Positions 7,110-16,800 of a stretch of 64,000 nt of DNA are shown here, piece by piece (within the stretch, counting starts at the first letter, position 1; each line of letters starts with the position of its first letter). The stretch covers positions 1-64,000 of the forward strand of contig JAFYUS010000006.1 of the NCBI GenBank assembly GCA_017549505.1, given 5' to 3'. Source of the DNA: Bacteroidales bacterium. Lineage in GTDB: Bacteria > Bacteroidota > Bacteroidia > Bacteroidales > UBA932. Under the pieces are notes generated by a model. It was not told the DNA's origin. It made no database searches and was given only the letters and a program-made list of their open reading frames with translations. The position numbers and the translations under genes are program-made.

Positions 7110-8834
7110 TTATTTCTTCTTGGCAGGAGATATCATGTAGAGGTCTGCAAGCGGGATGAGGACCATGAGGTCGAAGAAGGCAAGCATCGCTACTGCGCCG
7201 TAGGCTCCGATCGTGAGGGCCATCGAGAGGGCGAAGTAGAATGAGAATGCATGCAGGAGAGTCATTCCTATTGCAAGTACCATCCATACCTTGAGCGAGG
7301 TCATGTGATAAAGAACCATCGCGATGGTAGCGAATGTGAGAGGGATGAGGAACATGAGGTTCTCACCGATGGCAAGAAGAAGCGCGATGCTGAGGACAAG
7401 CATGAGAGCAAGTGTGCCGTAAAGGACATTGTATGCATGCTTTGAAGCAGCGTTGACTGCAGCGCTGGCTCTCATCGATCCAGATACCTGGCGTACTGCC
7501 TTGCTTCTCTGTGCAATATATACCAATACAGTTACCGCAGCAATGACTACTGTCGCAACTATCATCGCAGCATTGTCAAACCCGACTCCCTGAACGATGC
7601 CGAACGGCTTGAACTTAGCCCCTGCTATGAGAGAACATATGTATGCCAGAAGTTCTCCAAATGCAAGTACACCGATTCCGACAAACAATACAACAAGCGA
7701 GTTCTTGAATACTTTCGAAGCCTTGATCCTGCCTCTGACCCCTTCCAATGCAAAGAGAAGAAGGAAGACAAGGAAGATGACTGCATTTACAATGGTATAT
7801 CCTGTCTTCGAGAAATTGAAGAGTCCGAGAAGAGGGATAGTGAAGTTGGTTGCATCCTTGTCTGACTTGAAGTAGTCCTTGTCGGAGTATTCTTCTGTGG
7901 TGAGATAATCCATCGCCACCGGAAGCACCTGTGAGCCATAATGCTGGATCGACTTCGCATTGACGTTGCTGAAGTTGTCAAGGTCAGTGTGATAGTGGTT
8001 GACGTCACATATTGTCGAGAAGTTAAGACCCGGAACTTCATCCTTTATGATTGTAAAATCCGTGAAGTTAGGCATGAATCCATATACCACTGTTGTAAGC
8101 GAGTATGTGTACTTATTCTTGGCTGCATCTGCATACAGCTTCATGACCTTGTCATTGCCGGGACATGCCTCGAAGAGGAGGGCCGGGCCGTATGGGCCGC
8201 GGGCCTCGATATTGATGACGAGTCCGACGTTGTCGAACACTTCCCTATCGTTCTCCCATATCGCCTTCATACCCATCATTCCGACTTCTTCCGCGTCGGT
8301 GAAGAGGATCTTGACACCCTGGTGCCAGTGTTCACGCTGCTTCAGGAGCTGCGACACAGTCTCCAGCGCAACGCCGATTCCGTATCCGTCATCGGCTGCG
8401 CCGTATGACCATACGGTATCCTTAGGCATGATCTGAGCATATCTTGAGTCGTAGTGGGCTACAAACATCAGGTATGTATCGTCTTCTGAAGGATTGAGCG
8501 GCGCAAACTCAGCAAGGAGGTCTACTGCGTCGAATGTATATACAAATGGCCTTTCAGGGGGACTTACCAGAGAGTCATACTCAAAGCAGAGCACAGTGTC
8601 CGCGCCGAGTCCTTCCAGTCTCTGAAGTAGATATTCCCTTACACGGGCACGTTCTTCAGGGTGGGCAACAGAGTGGTTTTCCTTTGAAATCACTTCAATG
8701 TCCTTGACCACTCTTGCTGCTGAAAATCCCTGAGCATCAGCAGGCTGTGGTTTTGGTTGCGTAAACAGTCCATAGGCAAGAAGAGCCGATAAGACGACTG
8801 TAAGCGCAAGTACAAAAGGTCTGAATCTATTCAT
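7110..8834 (-). CDS. M28 family metallopeptidase with multi-pass membrane C-terminus
   Basis: A 574-residue protein. One N-terminal membrane helix is followed by an extracytoplasmic M28 domain (about residues 35-320) with all expected ligands visible: HYDS, GAADDGYG, the glutamate pair in DAEEVGMMG, INIEARG and the final histidine in NHYHTD. The C-terminal part (about 340-570) contains roughly six to seven hydrophobic segments. This layout, an M28 aminopeptidase-like domain on a polytopic membrane anchor, resembles eukaryotic ER and vacuolar M28 proteases more than the usual secreted bacterial enzymes. Substrate unknown. The catalytic residues are intact, in contrast to the second M28 protein at 47660-48985. 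Confidence 0.88.
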   Translation of the reverse strand: MNRFRPFVLALTVVLSALLAYGLFTQPKPQPADAQGFSAARVVKDIEVISKENHSVAHPEERARVREYLLQRLEGLGADTVLCFEYDSLVSPPERPFVYTFDAVDLLAEFAPLNPSEDDTYLMFVAHYDSRYAQIMPKDTVWSYGAADDGYGIGVALETVSQLLKQREHWHQGVKILFTDAEEVGMMGMKAIWENDREVFDNVGLVINIEARGPYGPALLFEACPGNDKVMKLYADAAKNKYTYSLTTVVYGFMPNFTDFTIIKDEVPGLNFSTICDVNHYHTDLDNFSNVNAKSIQHYGSQVLPVAMDYLTTEEYSDKDYFKSDKDATNFTIPLLGLFNFSKTGYTIVNAVIFLVFLLLFALEGVRGRIKASKVFKNSLVVLFVGIGVLAFGELLAYICSLIAGAKFKPFGIVQGVGFDNAAMIVATVVIAAVTVLVYIAQRSKAVRQVSGSMRASAAVNAASKHAYNVLYGTLALMLVLSIALLLAIGENLMFLIPLTFATIAMVLYHMTSLKVWMVLAIGMTLLHAFSFYFALSMALTIGAYGAVAMLAFFDLMVLIPLADLYMISPAKKK

Positions 8835-8854
8835 AATACTTAGGTTTTAGCCTG

Positions 8855-8862
8855 CAAATATA
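8855..8862 (-). promoter_or_regulatory. Promoter -7 element upstream of the M28 membrane peptidase
   Basis: TATATTTG on the minus strand, 20 bases before the start at 8834 and between that start and the end of the aldolase gene. No good -33 box was found. If active it separates the M28 gene from the pectin locus upstream. Confidence 0.5.
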
Positions 8863-8873
8863 GCATTTTTATA

Positions 8874-9539
8874 TTACTTCACTTCGTGGATGATTGCAAG
8901 GGCATCCTTACAAAGGTTGGTGATGGCGTTCCAATCCTTTGCAGCTATCGCTTCCTTAGGGAAGAGGTTGCTGCCCATGCCGACGCATGTCACACCTGCC
9001 TTGAACCATCCTTCGAGGTTGTCCTTTACCGGCTTGACACCACCTGTCACCATGATCTGGCTCCATGGCATAGGAGCCTTGAGACCCTTTACGAATGCAG
9101 GTCCAAGGACATCTCCAGGGAATACCTTGCAGAGGTCGCATCCGAGTTCCTGAGCCTTTCCTACTTCAGATACTGTTCCGCATCCCGGACAATAAGGAAC
9201 AAGACGACGGTTGCATACAGGTGCGATCTCAGGATTGAAGAGAGGTCCCACCACGAAGTTTGCTCCAAGCTGGAGATAGAGGGCTGCAGTAGGAGCATCT
9301 ACCACAGAACCGATTCCGAGAATCATTCCCGGAAGTTCCTTGTTGGCATATTTCACGAGCTCGCCGAAGACTTCGTGGGCGAAGTCTCCGCGGTTCGTGA
9401 ATTCGAAGGCGCGCACGCCGCCTTCATAACATGCCTTTACGACTGCCTTGGCAGTCTCTAAATCGGCATGGTAGAAGACAGGAACCATTCCTGTCTCCTT
9501 CATTGCCGCTATTACTTGCTGTTTGTTGTATTTTGCCAT
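8874..9539 (-). CDS. eda: 2-keto-3-deoxy-6-phosphogluconate aldolase
   Basis: A class I aldolase of 221 residues that splits KDPG into pyruvate and glyceraldehyde-3-phosphate, the last step of uronate catabolism. The Schiff-base lysine lies in CDLCKVFPG (Lys138) and the catalytic glutamate in FEFTNRG (Glu46), matching the known Eda residues; the phosphate-binding VTGGV is also present. It follows kdgK on the same strand after a 72-base gap that contains a short palindromic repeat. No export signal, so cytoplasmic. Confidence 0.95.
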   Translation of the reverse strand: MAKYNKQQVIAAMKETGMVPVFYHADLETAKAVVKACYEGGVRAFEFTNRGDFAHEVFGELVKYANKELPGMILGIGSVVDAPTAALYLQLGANFVVGPLFNPEIAPVCNRRLVPYCPGCGTVSEVGKAQELGCDLCKVFPGDVLGPAFVKGLKAPMPWSQIMVTGGVKPVKDNLEGWFKAGVTCVGMGSNLFPKEAIAAKDWNAITNLCKDALAIIHEVK

Positions 9540-9555
9540 AAATCATTGTATTAGA

Positions 9556-9610
9556 TTGCCACGGCCAGAGGCCTCGCAATGACGTGTAAAAAGAGGCCTC
9601 GCAATGACGT
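9556..9610. repeat. REP-like palindromic repeat, partly duplicated
   Basis: AGAGGCCTCGCAATGACGT occurs at 9567-9585 and 9592-9610, a 25-base period. The first copy belongs to a longer palindrome in which ATTGC (9556-9560) and GCAAT (9576-9580) bracket GGCC-AGA-GGCC. It resembles the dispersed intergenic repeats beginning GTCATTGCGAGG found in many bacterial genomes (family resemblance from memory). It fills the only sizeable gap between kdgK and eda. Confidence 0.65.
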
Positions 9611-9611
9611 A

Positions 9612-10652
9612 CTAGCGTGATACGCGTCCTGAGCCGTCGCCCTTCATGAGGTTCTCGACTTCAGCGACAGTTACCTGATTATAGTCTCCGTAGATTGTAT
9701 GCTTGAGGCATGAAGCTGCAACTGCAAAGTTGAGCGCCTTCTGGTCATCCTCAGGGAATGTGATGAGACCATAGATGAGTCCTCCCATGAATGAGTCTCC
9801 TCCACCTACGCGATCAACGATGTGTGTGATATCGTAACGTGGTGACTGATAGAGGGTACCATTGCTGTAGAGGACGCCGCCCCATGTATTGTGGTTTGCG
9901 TTGATCGAACCACGGAGTGTGATGATCACCTTCTTTGCACGCGGGAACTTCGCCATGAGCTGGGTACATACGCTTTCGAACTCGGCAGCATTCACCTCGC
10001 CATGGGTGGCGGTCACATCGAAGCCTTCCGGCTTGATGCCGAATACCTTCTCGGCATCCTCCTCGTTGCCGAGGATCACGTCGCATCCTGCGACGAGTTC
10101 AGGCATCACTTCAGATGCTGTCTTACCGTATTTCCAGAGGTTCTTGCGGTAGTTAAGGTCACATGAAACTGTGATTCCAAGTCTGTTTGCAGCCTGGATC
10201 GCTTCGAGACATACGTCTGCAGCTCCCTGGCTGATTGCAGGTGTGATACCTGTCCAGTGGAACCAGTCAGCTCCTTCGAACACCTTCTCCCAGTCGATCA
10301 TTCCCTTCTCGATCTGCGCGATCGAAGAGTGGGCACGGTCGTAAACGACCTTGCTCGGACGTGCTACCGCACCTGTCTCGAGGAAGTAGATACCGAGACG
10401 GTCGCCGCCAAAGATACAGTGCTTTGTACCTACGCCATAGCTGTGGAGGTCCTTGATGCAGCTCGCTGCGATGTCGTTCTTAGGGAAACGAGTAACGAAT
10501 TCTGCTTCGAGACCGTAGTTTGCGAGTGAAACTGCCACATTAGCCTCACCACCGCCGAAGGTAGCTTCGAACTGTTTTGTCTGATTGAATCTGAGGTAAC
10601 CTGGAGTTGCAAGGCGGAGCATGATCTCGCCGAATGTAATTACTTTTGCCAT
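9612..10652 (-). CDS. kdgK: 2-keto-3-deoxygluconate kinase (PfkB family)
   Basis: A 346-residue PfkB-family sugar kinase that phosphorylates 2-keto-3-deoxygluconate to KDPG. The N-terminal motif GGGEANVAVSLANYG and the C-terminal ATP and catalytic motif RVGGGDSFMGGLIYGL (catalytic Asp in GGGDS) are both present. Its place between the KDG-forming enzymes and KDPG aldolase supports the substrate assignment over fructokinase or ribokinase. The kduI start lies upstream on the same strand, 13 bases from this gene. Cytoplasmic. Confidence 0.93.
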   Translation of the reverse strand: MAKVITFGEIMLRLATPGYLRFNQTKQFEATFGGGEANVAVSLANYGLEAEFVTRFPKNDIAASCIKDLHSYGVGTKHCIFGGDRLGIYFLETGAVARPSKVVYDRAHSSIAQIEKGMIDWEKVFEGADWFHWTGITPAISQGAADVCLEAIQAANRLGITVSCDLNYRKNLWKYGKTASEVMPELVAGCDVILGNEEDAEKVFGIKPEGFDVTATHGEVNAAEFESVCTQLMAKFPRAKKVIITLRGSINANHNTWGGVLYSNGTLYQSPRYDITHIVDRVGGGDSFMGGLIYGLITFPEDDQKALNFAVAASCLKHTIYGDYNQVTVAEVENLMKGDGSGRVSR

Positions 10653-10665
10653 ATTCTTTATTTTA

Positions 10666-11607
10666 TTATCTCATTTCTGTGTAAGGAATCTCGTCCTTGT
10701 CGCCGTAGTTAAGGTTCTCGCCGCCCATTCCCCAGATGAACATGTAGTTGCTGGTTCCTGCTGCTGCGTGGATCGACCACTCAGGGGATGTGATGGCCTG
10801 CTCGTTCTGCATCCATACGAGGCGCTGCTGCTTAGGCTCGCCCATGAGGTGGCAGATGGCATTGCCCGGAGTCACGTTGAAGTAGAAATATGCCTCCATA
10901 CGGCGTGTATGCGTATGTGCAGGCATTGTATTCCATACTGAACCAGGCTGGAGCTCGGTAAGACCCATCTGGAGCTGGTTTGTTCCGCCGCCCTTCACCT
11001 TGCTGAGAACCGAGCTTACGATAAGCTGGTTCACTACGCGGTCGTTGCTGTCTTCCATCTTGCCGTACTTGTCAGACTGGGCGATAGCATATTTCTTCGG
11101 GTCTGCATTCTTGTCAGTTGTGATGAGCTGGGTCACATACTCCTTGTATGCAGGAGTAGAGTTGATGTAGAACTTTGCAGGGTTTGCAGGATCAACGCTT
11201 CTGAAGGTGACTTCCTTCTTGCCGCAACCCACGTAAAGACCTTCCTTGAAGATCATCGGATATTCCTTTCCGTCTACGGTAACTATACCGGGGCCACCTA
11301 CATTGATGACTCCAAGCTCACGTCTGTCAAGGAAGTGCTCTGCCTTGAGCTCATCGAAAGTCTCGAGAACGAGGGTCTTGCTCACAGGCATCACACCACC
11401 GTAGATGAGGCGGTCATAAAGGGTATAGGTAAGGTTGATCTCGTCAGGAGACATGACCTTCTCCATAAGGAATGCGCTGCGGAGGCGCTCTGTGTCATAA
11501 TGCTTCACGTCATCAGGATGACATGCTGTCTGAACTGTGTAGTTCAGCTGGGCGTTTGCTGCAATTGTCATGAGTGTCATTGCTGTAAGTAAAAGTATTT
11601 TCTTCAT
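10666..11607 (-). CDS. kduI: 5-keto-4-deoxyuronate isomerase with export signal
   Basis: KduI converts 5-keto-4-deoxyuronate (DKI), the product of unsaturated-uronyl hydrolases, to 3-deoxy-hexodiulosonate (DKII). The cupin metal ligands are visible: His231, His233 and Glu238 in [13 protein letters not shown], and His280 in SPEWSIH. The typical enzyme is about 280 residues and cytoplasmic. This one has 313, because of a clear N-terminal signal peptide (Lys-Lys, a hydrophobic core, then ANAQ at residues 17-20) and an insertion near residues 163-190. The protein after residue 20 aligns with the normal KduI start region, so the signal is an addition rather than a mis-chosen start. A periplasmic KduI is inferred. 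It lies 9 bases after the GatC-like gene. Confidence 0.93.
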   Translation of the reverse strand: MKKILLLTAMTLMTIAANAQLNYTVQTACHPDDVKHYDTERLRSAFLMEKVMSPDEINLTYTLYDRLIYGGVMPVSKTLVLETFDELKAEHFLDRRELGVINVGGPGIVTVDGKEYPMIFKEGLYVGCGKKEVTFRSVDPANPAKFYINSTPAYKEYVTQLITTDKNADPKKYAIAQSDKYGKMEDSNDRVVNQLIVSSVLSKVKGGGTNQLQMGLTELQPGSVWNTMPAHTHTRRMEAYFYFNVTPGNAICHLMGEPKQQRLVWMQNEQAITSPEWSIHAAAGTSNYMFIWGMGGENLNYGDKDEIPYTEMR

Positions 11608-11616
11608 ATCAATGTT

Positions 11617-12990
11617 TTATTTTTTGATGATCGCGCGTCTGTTAAGGACTGCAAGAACCATCGTAACGATCACAAGAATACCGGCTCCTATCCACTTGAG
11701 GGAATAAGAAAGGTGGAAGATGACCCATGCAAGAGGGCTTGAAGCGAAATCAAGAGATCCGCCCTCAAATCCTGCAGGGATCGCCACCGCCGCGTCACCT
11801 GTCTTTGCAAACACGTCCTGTGCAGCCTGGGTGAAGAACGGCGCCAGGTCGGTGACGAAATAAAGACCGATGAGGATCACTACCAATCCTACGATGAATG
11901 TCTTTACGACATTGCCCTTCGTGATCGGAAGTACCAACGGGAATATATAGAACATTCCGGCAAGCGAAGCGAGCGGAAGGAATTCGTTTCCAGGGAGGAT
12001 GACCGCAAGGAGAAGGGTGACAGGAATAAGAAGAAGGGATACCACGAGGGTAGTCGGATGTCCGATTACAAGAGCCGGGCTCATACCTATGTTAAGACCC
12101 TTTGTACCCTTGAACTTTCTGTTGATGAGTTCGCGTGTAGCTTCAGAAATCGGCTTCAGTCCTTCGATGAAGAGGGACGTGATGCGAGGGATGAGCTCCA
12201 TCACTGCTCCCATCTTGATACCTGCGCCAAGGATGTACGGAATCTTGTCTACAACCTCCTTCCAGCTTTCGCATGAAAGGGCGCCGATGATGATTCCGAC
12301 GAGAATTCCCAGGAAAAGAGGTTCGCCCAGAAGGCCGAACTTCTTCTTCATTCCTTCAGCGTCGATTTCAAGCTTGTCCATACCAGGGATCTTGTCAAGA
12401 CCTTTGTTGATGACCTCGGCAAAAGGCACGAATCCGGCACAGAACGGCTGAGGGATAGAGATGCCTTCCATTCCGTCATAGAACTTCTGGAACCTGTCTG
12501 CCGTGTAGTCTGCGAGGATAAGGGTCAGGATGTAACATATGATGGCTGCGAAGAAGCCCCACCAGATGTTGTCTGCCGCAAAATACACGACCGCTCCGAT
12601 GAAGGCGAAATGCCAATAGTTCCAGAGGTCGATGTTTACTGTCCTTGTGGTCTTTGTCAGGAGCATGAGTATGTTGACTCCCAGACAGACAGGGATAATG
12701 AGCGCACCTACCGAGGTGTTATATGCCACGGAAGCGGCCGCAGGCCATCCCATGTCAAAGACCTTGAGCTGCAGACCATAGATCTCGACCACCTTGCTCA
12801 GTGCCGGGCCGATGGTGCTGGTAAGCAGCGATGTGATTACCGAAAGGCCCACAAAGCCGACTCCTACCAGGAGTCCGCTCTTGAGGGCCTTGCTGAATCT
12901 GATACCGATGCAGACGCCGAGGATGGTGAAGATGACAGGCATCATCACCGCGGCGCCCAGACCGATGATATAACTGAATACTTGTTCCAT
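11617..12990 (-). CDS. GatC-like PTS EIIC membrane protein without PTS partners
   Basis: A 457-residue polytopic membrane protein of the EIIC-GAT (galactitol) family. It shares the family landmarks seen in E. coli GatC, such as GVGFVGLSV, the VFDMGWPAAAS region, NIDLWNYWHFAF, the KFGLLGEP stretch and MSPALVIGHPT. No EIIA, EIIB, HPr or enzyme I gene is found anywhere in the window, and the downstream kinase KdgK acts only after KDG is formed, so a phosphorylating role is unlikely. Located between kduD (2-base gap) and kduI (9-base gap), it probably carries a deoxyuronate intermediate (DKI, DKII or KDG) across the inner membrane by a non-PTS mechanism (inference). Confidence 0.85.
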   Translation of the reverse strand: MEQVFSYIIGLGAAVMMPVIFTILGVCIGIRFSKALKSGLLVGVGFVGLSVITSLLTSTIGPALSKVVEIYGLQLKVFDMGWPAAASVAYNTSVGALIIPVCLGVNILMLLTKTTRTVNIDLWNYWHFAFIGAVVYFAADNIWWGFFAAIICYILTLILADYTADRFQKFYDGMEGISIPQPFCAGFVPFAEVINKGLDKIPGMDKLEIDAEGMKKKFGLLGEPLFLGILVGIIIGALSCESWKEVVDKIPYILGAGIKMGAVMELIPRITSLFIEGLKPISEATRELINRKFKGTKGLNIGMSPALVIGHPTTLVVSLLLIPVTLLLAVILPGNEFLPLASLAGMFYIFPLVLPITKGNVVKTFIVGLVVILIGLYFVTDLAPFFTQAAQDVFAKTGDAAVAIPAGFEGGSLDFASSPLAWVIFHLSYSLKWIGAGILVIVTMVLAVLNRRAIIKK

Positions 12991-12992
12991 AA

Positions 12993-13787
12993 TTACTTAG
13001 GCTGCTTTCCTATATAGGCGAGAATACCTCCGTCGACATAAAGGACATGTCCGTTGACGAAGTCAGATGCAGATGAGGCCAGGAATACTATCGGTCCCAT
13101 GAGGTCTTCAGGGGTTCCCCAACGTTCTGCAGGAGTCTTGGCCACGATGAACGAATCGAACGGATGACGGCTTCCGTCAGCCTGCGGTTCGCGCAGCGGG
13201 GCTGTCTGAGGAGTAGCGATGTATCCGGGTCCGATACCGTTGCACTGGATGTTGTACTGGCCGTACTCAGATGCGATGTTTCTGGTAAGCATCTTGAGTC
13301 CGCCCTTTGCTGCAGCGTAGGCAGAAACTGTCTCACGACCGAGCTCCGACATCATCGAACATACGTTGATGATCTTGCCGGCCCTCTTTTCCATCATTCC
13401 GGGGAGGACCGCCTTTGCACAGATGTATGGTGCGATGAGGTCGATGTCCACAACCTGGCGGAATTCTTCCGCCGCCATTTCATGCATTGGGATACGCTTG
13501 ATGATTCCGGCATTGTTCACGAGGATGTCCACAGGTCCGAGGGTCGCGGAGATGTCTTCGACCATCGCCTTCACTCCAGCCTCGTCGGTGCAGTCGCAGA
13601 TGTAACCTTTCGCCTCGATACCGAGGGCCTTGTACGCCTCAAGAGCCTTGTCCATATTCGCCTGTGTACGGCAGTTGAACGCGATCTTTGCGCCGGCCTC
13701 TGCAAGGGCCTGAGCCATTGCGAATCCGATTCCGTAAGCGGCTCCTGTAACCAGGGCCACCTTTCCTTCAAGAGAGAAATTTACCAT
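12993..13787 (-). CDS. kduD: 2-deoxy-D-gluconate 3-dehydrogenase / DKII reductase (SDR)
   Basis: A classical short-chain dehydrogenase of 264 residues that reduces DKII to 2-keto-3-deoxygluconate with NAD(P)H. Visible are the cofactor motif TGAAYGIG, the NNAG motif, and the catalytic Ser144, Tyr157 and Lys161 (INVCSMM, SAYAAAKGG). The ATG at 13785-13787 has an AAAGGA-like ribosome site and starts directly before the first beta strand. An upstream TTG (13805) would add six residues and is less likely. First gene of the catabolic block behind the surface-protein genes. Confidence 0.94.
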   Translation of the reverse strand: MVNFSLEGKVALVTGAAYGIGFAMAQALAEAGAKIAFNCRTQANMDKALEAYKALGIEAKGYICDCTDEAGVKAMVEDISATLGPVDILVNNAGIIKRIPMHEMAAEEFRQVVDIDLIAPYICAKAVLPGMMEKRAGKIINVCSMMSELGRETVSAYAAAKGGLKMLTRNIASEYGQYNIQCNGIGPGYIATPQTAPLREPQADGSRHPFDSFIVAKTPAERWGTPEDLMGPIVFLASSASDFVNGHVLYVDGGILAYIGKQPK

Positions 13788-13806
13788 GTTTCCTTTTCGT
13801 ATCAAA

Positions 13807-13838
13807 GCGGAACAGTAGCCGAATTGCCACTGCTCCGC
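13807..13838 (-). other. Hairpin between surface-protein block and catabolic block
   Basis: On the minus strand GCGGAGCAGT (13829-13838) and ACTGTTCCGC (13807-13816) form a 10-bp stem with one G-U pair and a 12-base loop, in the 80-base gap before kduD. There is no T run after it (TTTGATACG follows), so it is more likely a processing or stability element, or a weak attenuator, than a full terminator. Confidence 0.5.
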
Positions 13839-13867
13839 AAAAATGAGATCAAATTGGTTTATGTATA

Positions 13868-16800
13868 CTATTTAGCTGCAACGTACTCGATAGCATAGAT
13901 GTTTACAGCACCATCACCATATGTAAGGTCATACTCACCAGCCTCAACCTCTGCTGTGAAATAGTCATAATAAGTAACATCTCCAGCGGTATGCTTCTGA
14001 GCATTCTCATCAAGAACACATGAGAGGACTTCAACTCCAGACTTGACAACCTTAAGGCTGCGGACTTTTGAATTAGAACCTGTCCTTACTGCAATCTTAA
14101 TTGTTCCCTTGGCTCCTACAGTAAGCTTGAGAGCACTCTTATCGCCGGATGTTGCACCAGTCTTGAAGCGGGTTGTATACTTGGTCTGCGCGTCAGCTGT
14201 TCCGAATGAAGCTGTATTTGCATCTACAGCCATCTTCTTGTCAGTATCAACTACTACATTGAGTTTGATGCTACCAGCTTCATATTCTGTTGCTAGAGTA
14301 CCTTCTGACATTGTTCCTACGTAATCATCGAACTTGATGGCACCATCCACGCCTACTGGTCCTGCTGGTGCAGGAATATATTCAATAGCATAGATATTCA
14401 CAGAACCATCTGTATAAGTAAGGTCGTACTCGCCTGCCTCAACATCAGCTGTGAAATAGTCATAATATGTGACATCTCCTGCTGTATGTTTCTGAGTATT
14501 CTCATCAAGAACACATGTGAGAACCTCAACTCCAGACTTGACTACCTTAAGATTACGGACGGATGAGTTAGAGCCGGTTCTTACTGCAATCTTAATTGTT
14601 CCCTTGGCATCCACTGTGAGCTTAAGACCACTCTTGTCGCTAGATTTTGCACCAGTCTTGAAGCGGGTTGTATACTTGGTCTGCGCATCAGCTGTTCCGA
14701 ATGAAGCACTGTTTGCGTCTACAGCCATCTTCTTGTCAGAATCAACAACTACATTAAGCTTGATGCTACCAGCTGTATATTCTGTTGCAAGGGTTCCGTC
14801 AGACATTTTACCTACATAATCATCGAACTTGATGACACCTGCTATACCTGCTGCGCCAACCTCCTCAGGAACGTCATTCACATGGAATGAAAGTTCTGCA
14901 GGCTGTGATTCCACACGGGTGTAGTCATCCTTTGCAGGGACTGCAGTAACCTGGATGGCGAAGTCTCCGCCAGCCTCTTCAACTGAGTAACCTGCTGTGC
15001 TGAATGTGTATGTAGTCTCTGTAACTTCCTTAGCCTTTCCGTCGACTGTAACCTTGTATGAACCAGCATAGTCGATTGCGTCCCAAGTAAGGGTAATCTC
15101 GTCTTCAGCTCTTTCGTTTACAGTCTTCTTGTTCATCTTCACTACAGGAGTAGCAAGAACCTTGTCAAGAACCTGAACGTCTGATGTCCACTGGAGGAAA
15201 GTCATTGTTGCAGGGTGGCATCCGTAGATGTAGATAATCTGCTCGCCAGATACATTAGCGAAGGTAACCTTCTGATACTCAGCACCGGCAGCAACTGCTG
15301 CAGATACCTTTCCGTCAAGGCTCACTGTAAGGCTTGAATGGCCTGTTGCGGCAGCGACAGAAATGATGATCGAACCCGGCTCGTTTACCTTGATGCCGAT
15401 AGCTCCGTCAGTAGGGACACCGTCAGCTCCGACAGTCGCCTCACCTGAGAACTCGAATCCTTCCTTTGTGAAGTTGATAGGAGTGTTCTTCACGAAGAAG
15501 CGGATACCGTCGCGTACCATATCCTTGTCAGCAAGTTTCTTGAAGGTCTGACCGTCAGTAAGATCCCACTCCTTGCCTGTAGCGGTTACGCCCTGGGTAA
15601 GGTCTTCAGGAATCTCGACATAAGCAGCATACCAACGTGGGTCACCTGCCTGTGCCTCGAGTACAGCCTTGTCAGTCACGTTGAGCTTGTCACGTACGCT
15701 GTCAACGCATGGGTCAGAAGCAAGTTCAGCACTTCCGTTTACGAGGATTCTCGCACGGCCTTCTGTCGCAGCAGTAGTGAAGGCGTCACCTGAAAGGGAC
15801 GAACCGTCCTGCTGAGGGATGAAGAATCTGTCGTAGCAGTTGAAGAAGAAGTTGTCAGCGATCTCTGATGGGAATGCCGATGTAGAGTTCTTTGCGATAA
15901 GGCAGCATCTCTTGTTCTCGTCGTTCATATTGAGGAACACGTTCTTCTTGAGGACGAATGCAGGAGCAGCGCCTGCTGCATTGAGAGCACGGATGTTGAA
16001 GATACCGTTGTTGTTGCCGTTGTTTGCAAAGCAGAGGTTGTTGAATGTACAGTTGGTCATCGAGATAGACTCGAGAACTGTCTTCGCATCAATACGGAAG
16101 TATGTACGTGCACCGCCGTTGAGAGTACAGTTGGTGAACGAGATGCTGTTCACTGTAGCTGTACCACGGAAGTCAAAGCAGTCACCGCCGTCGCCGCCGA
16201 CATTGTTCACGACAACATCATTGTAGACGATGCTTCCTACCTTTGGATTCTTGCTGTTCTCATACATGATACCGCGGAGGTAGTTGTTGAGAGTACAGTT
16301 GACTACTGTAATGCTTTCAACTTCAGCAGCAGCATCGAATGTGAGGTTGTGAGGATAGTCAGCCATCTGTGCACCCTCGAATGTGATGGCCTCGAGGTGG
16401 ATCTTTGTAACATCAGCACCGATCTTGAGACCACCCTGGATGACTGGTTGTGCACCCTGTGCGGTAGCGTCACCGTAAATAGCTACAGGGCCACCGAGAA
16501 CAACACTTCCAAGGACATAAGGAGTCTCGGAATAAGCGACCTTGATAACGGCTGCCTTGTCTGTGATTGCCTGAGCAAGAGCCTCAGAAGTCGCAACTTC
16601 CGTAGCACCCTCGATCGAAGGACGTGTCCAGGCTGCAACAGTTCCTCTCTGCGCACTCTTGAAATGAACGGCGAGAGTATACTTTACAGATGGATTGAGT
16701 CCGGTAACCTCTACCTGGGCAGCAGCGACTGCGTCAGCAGAAACATCGAAACGGGTGTAAGCGCCATCCTCTGCGCTGAGGGCAGGAGTAATGCGGATAT

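Noticed and set aside
6868..7140. A 90-codon open frame in the gap between the M16 and M28 genes
   Set aside because: It runs through the three-copy repeat and the long terminator hairpin and into the end of the M28 gene; its composition is not protein-like.
11617..12990. Reading the EIIC-like gene as evidence of a functional PTS for galactitol
   Set aside because: No EIIA, EIIB, HPr, enzyme I or galactitol catabolic genes are present, and the neighbours all belong to deoxyuronate metabolism.
13883..14830. The repeated segment as a CRISPR array or insertion-sequence duplication
   Set aside because: Only two copies with a 495-base period, both in frame within one protein, with no spacers and no transposase.
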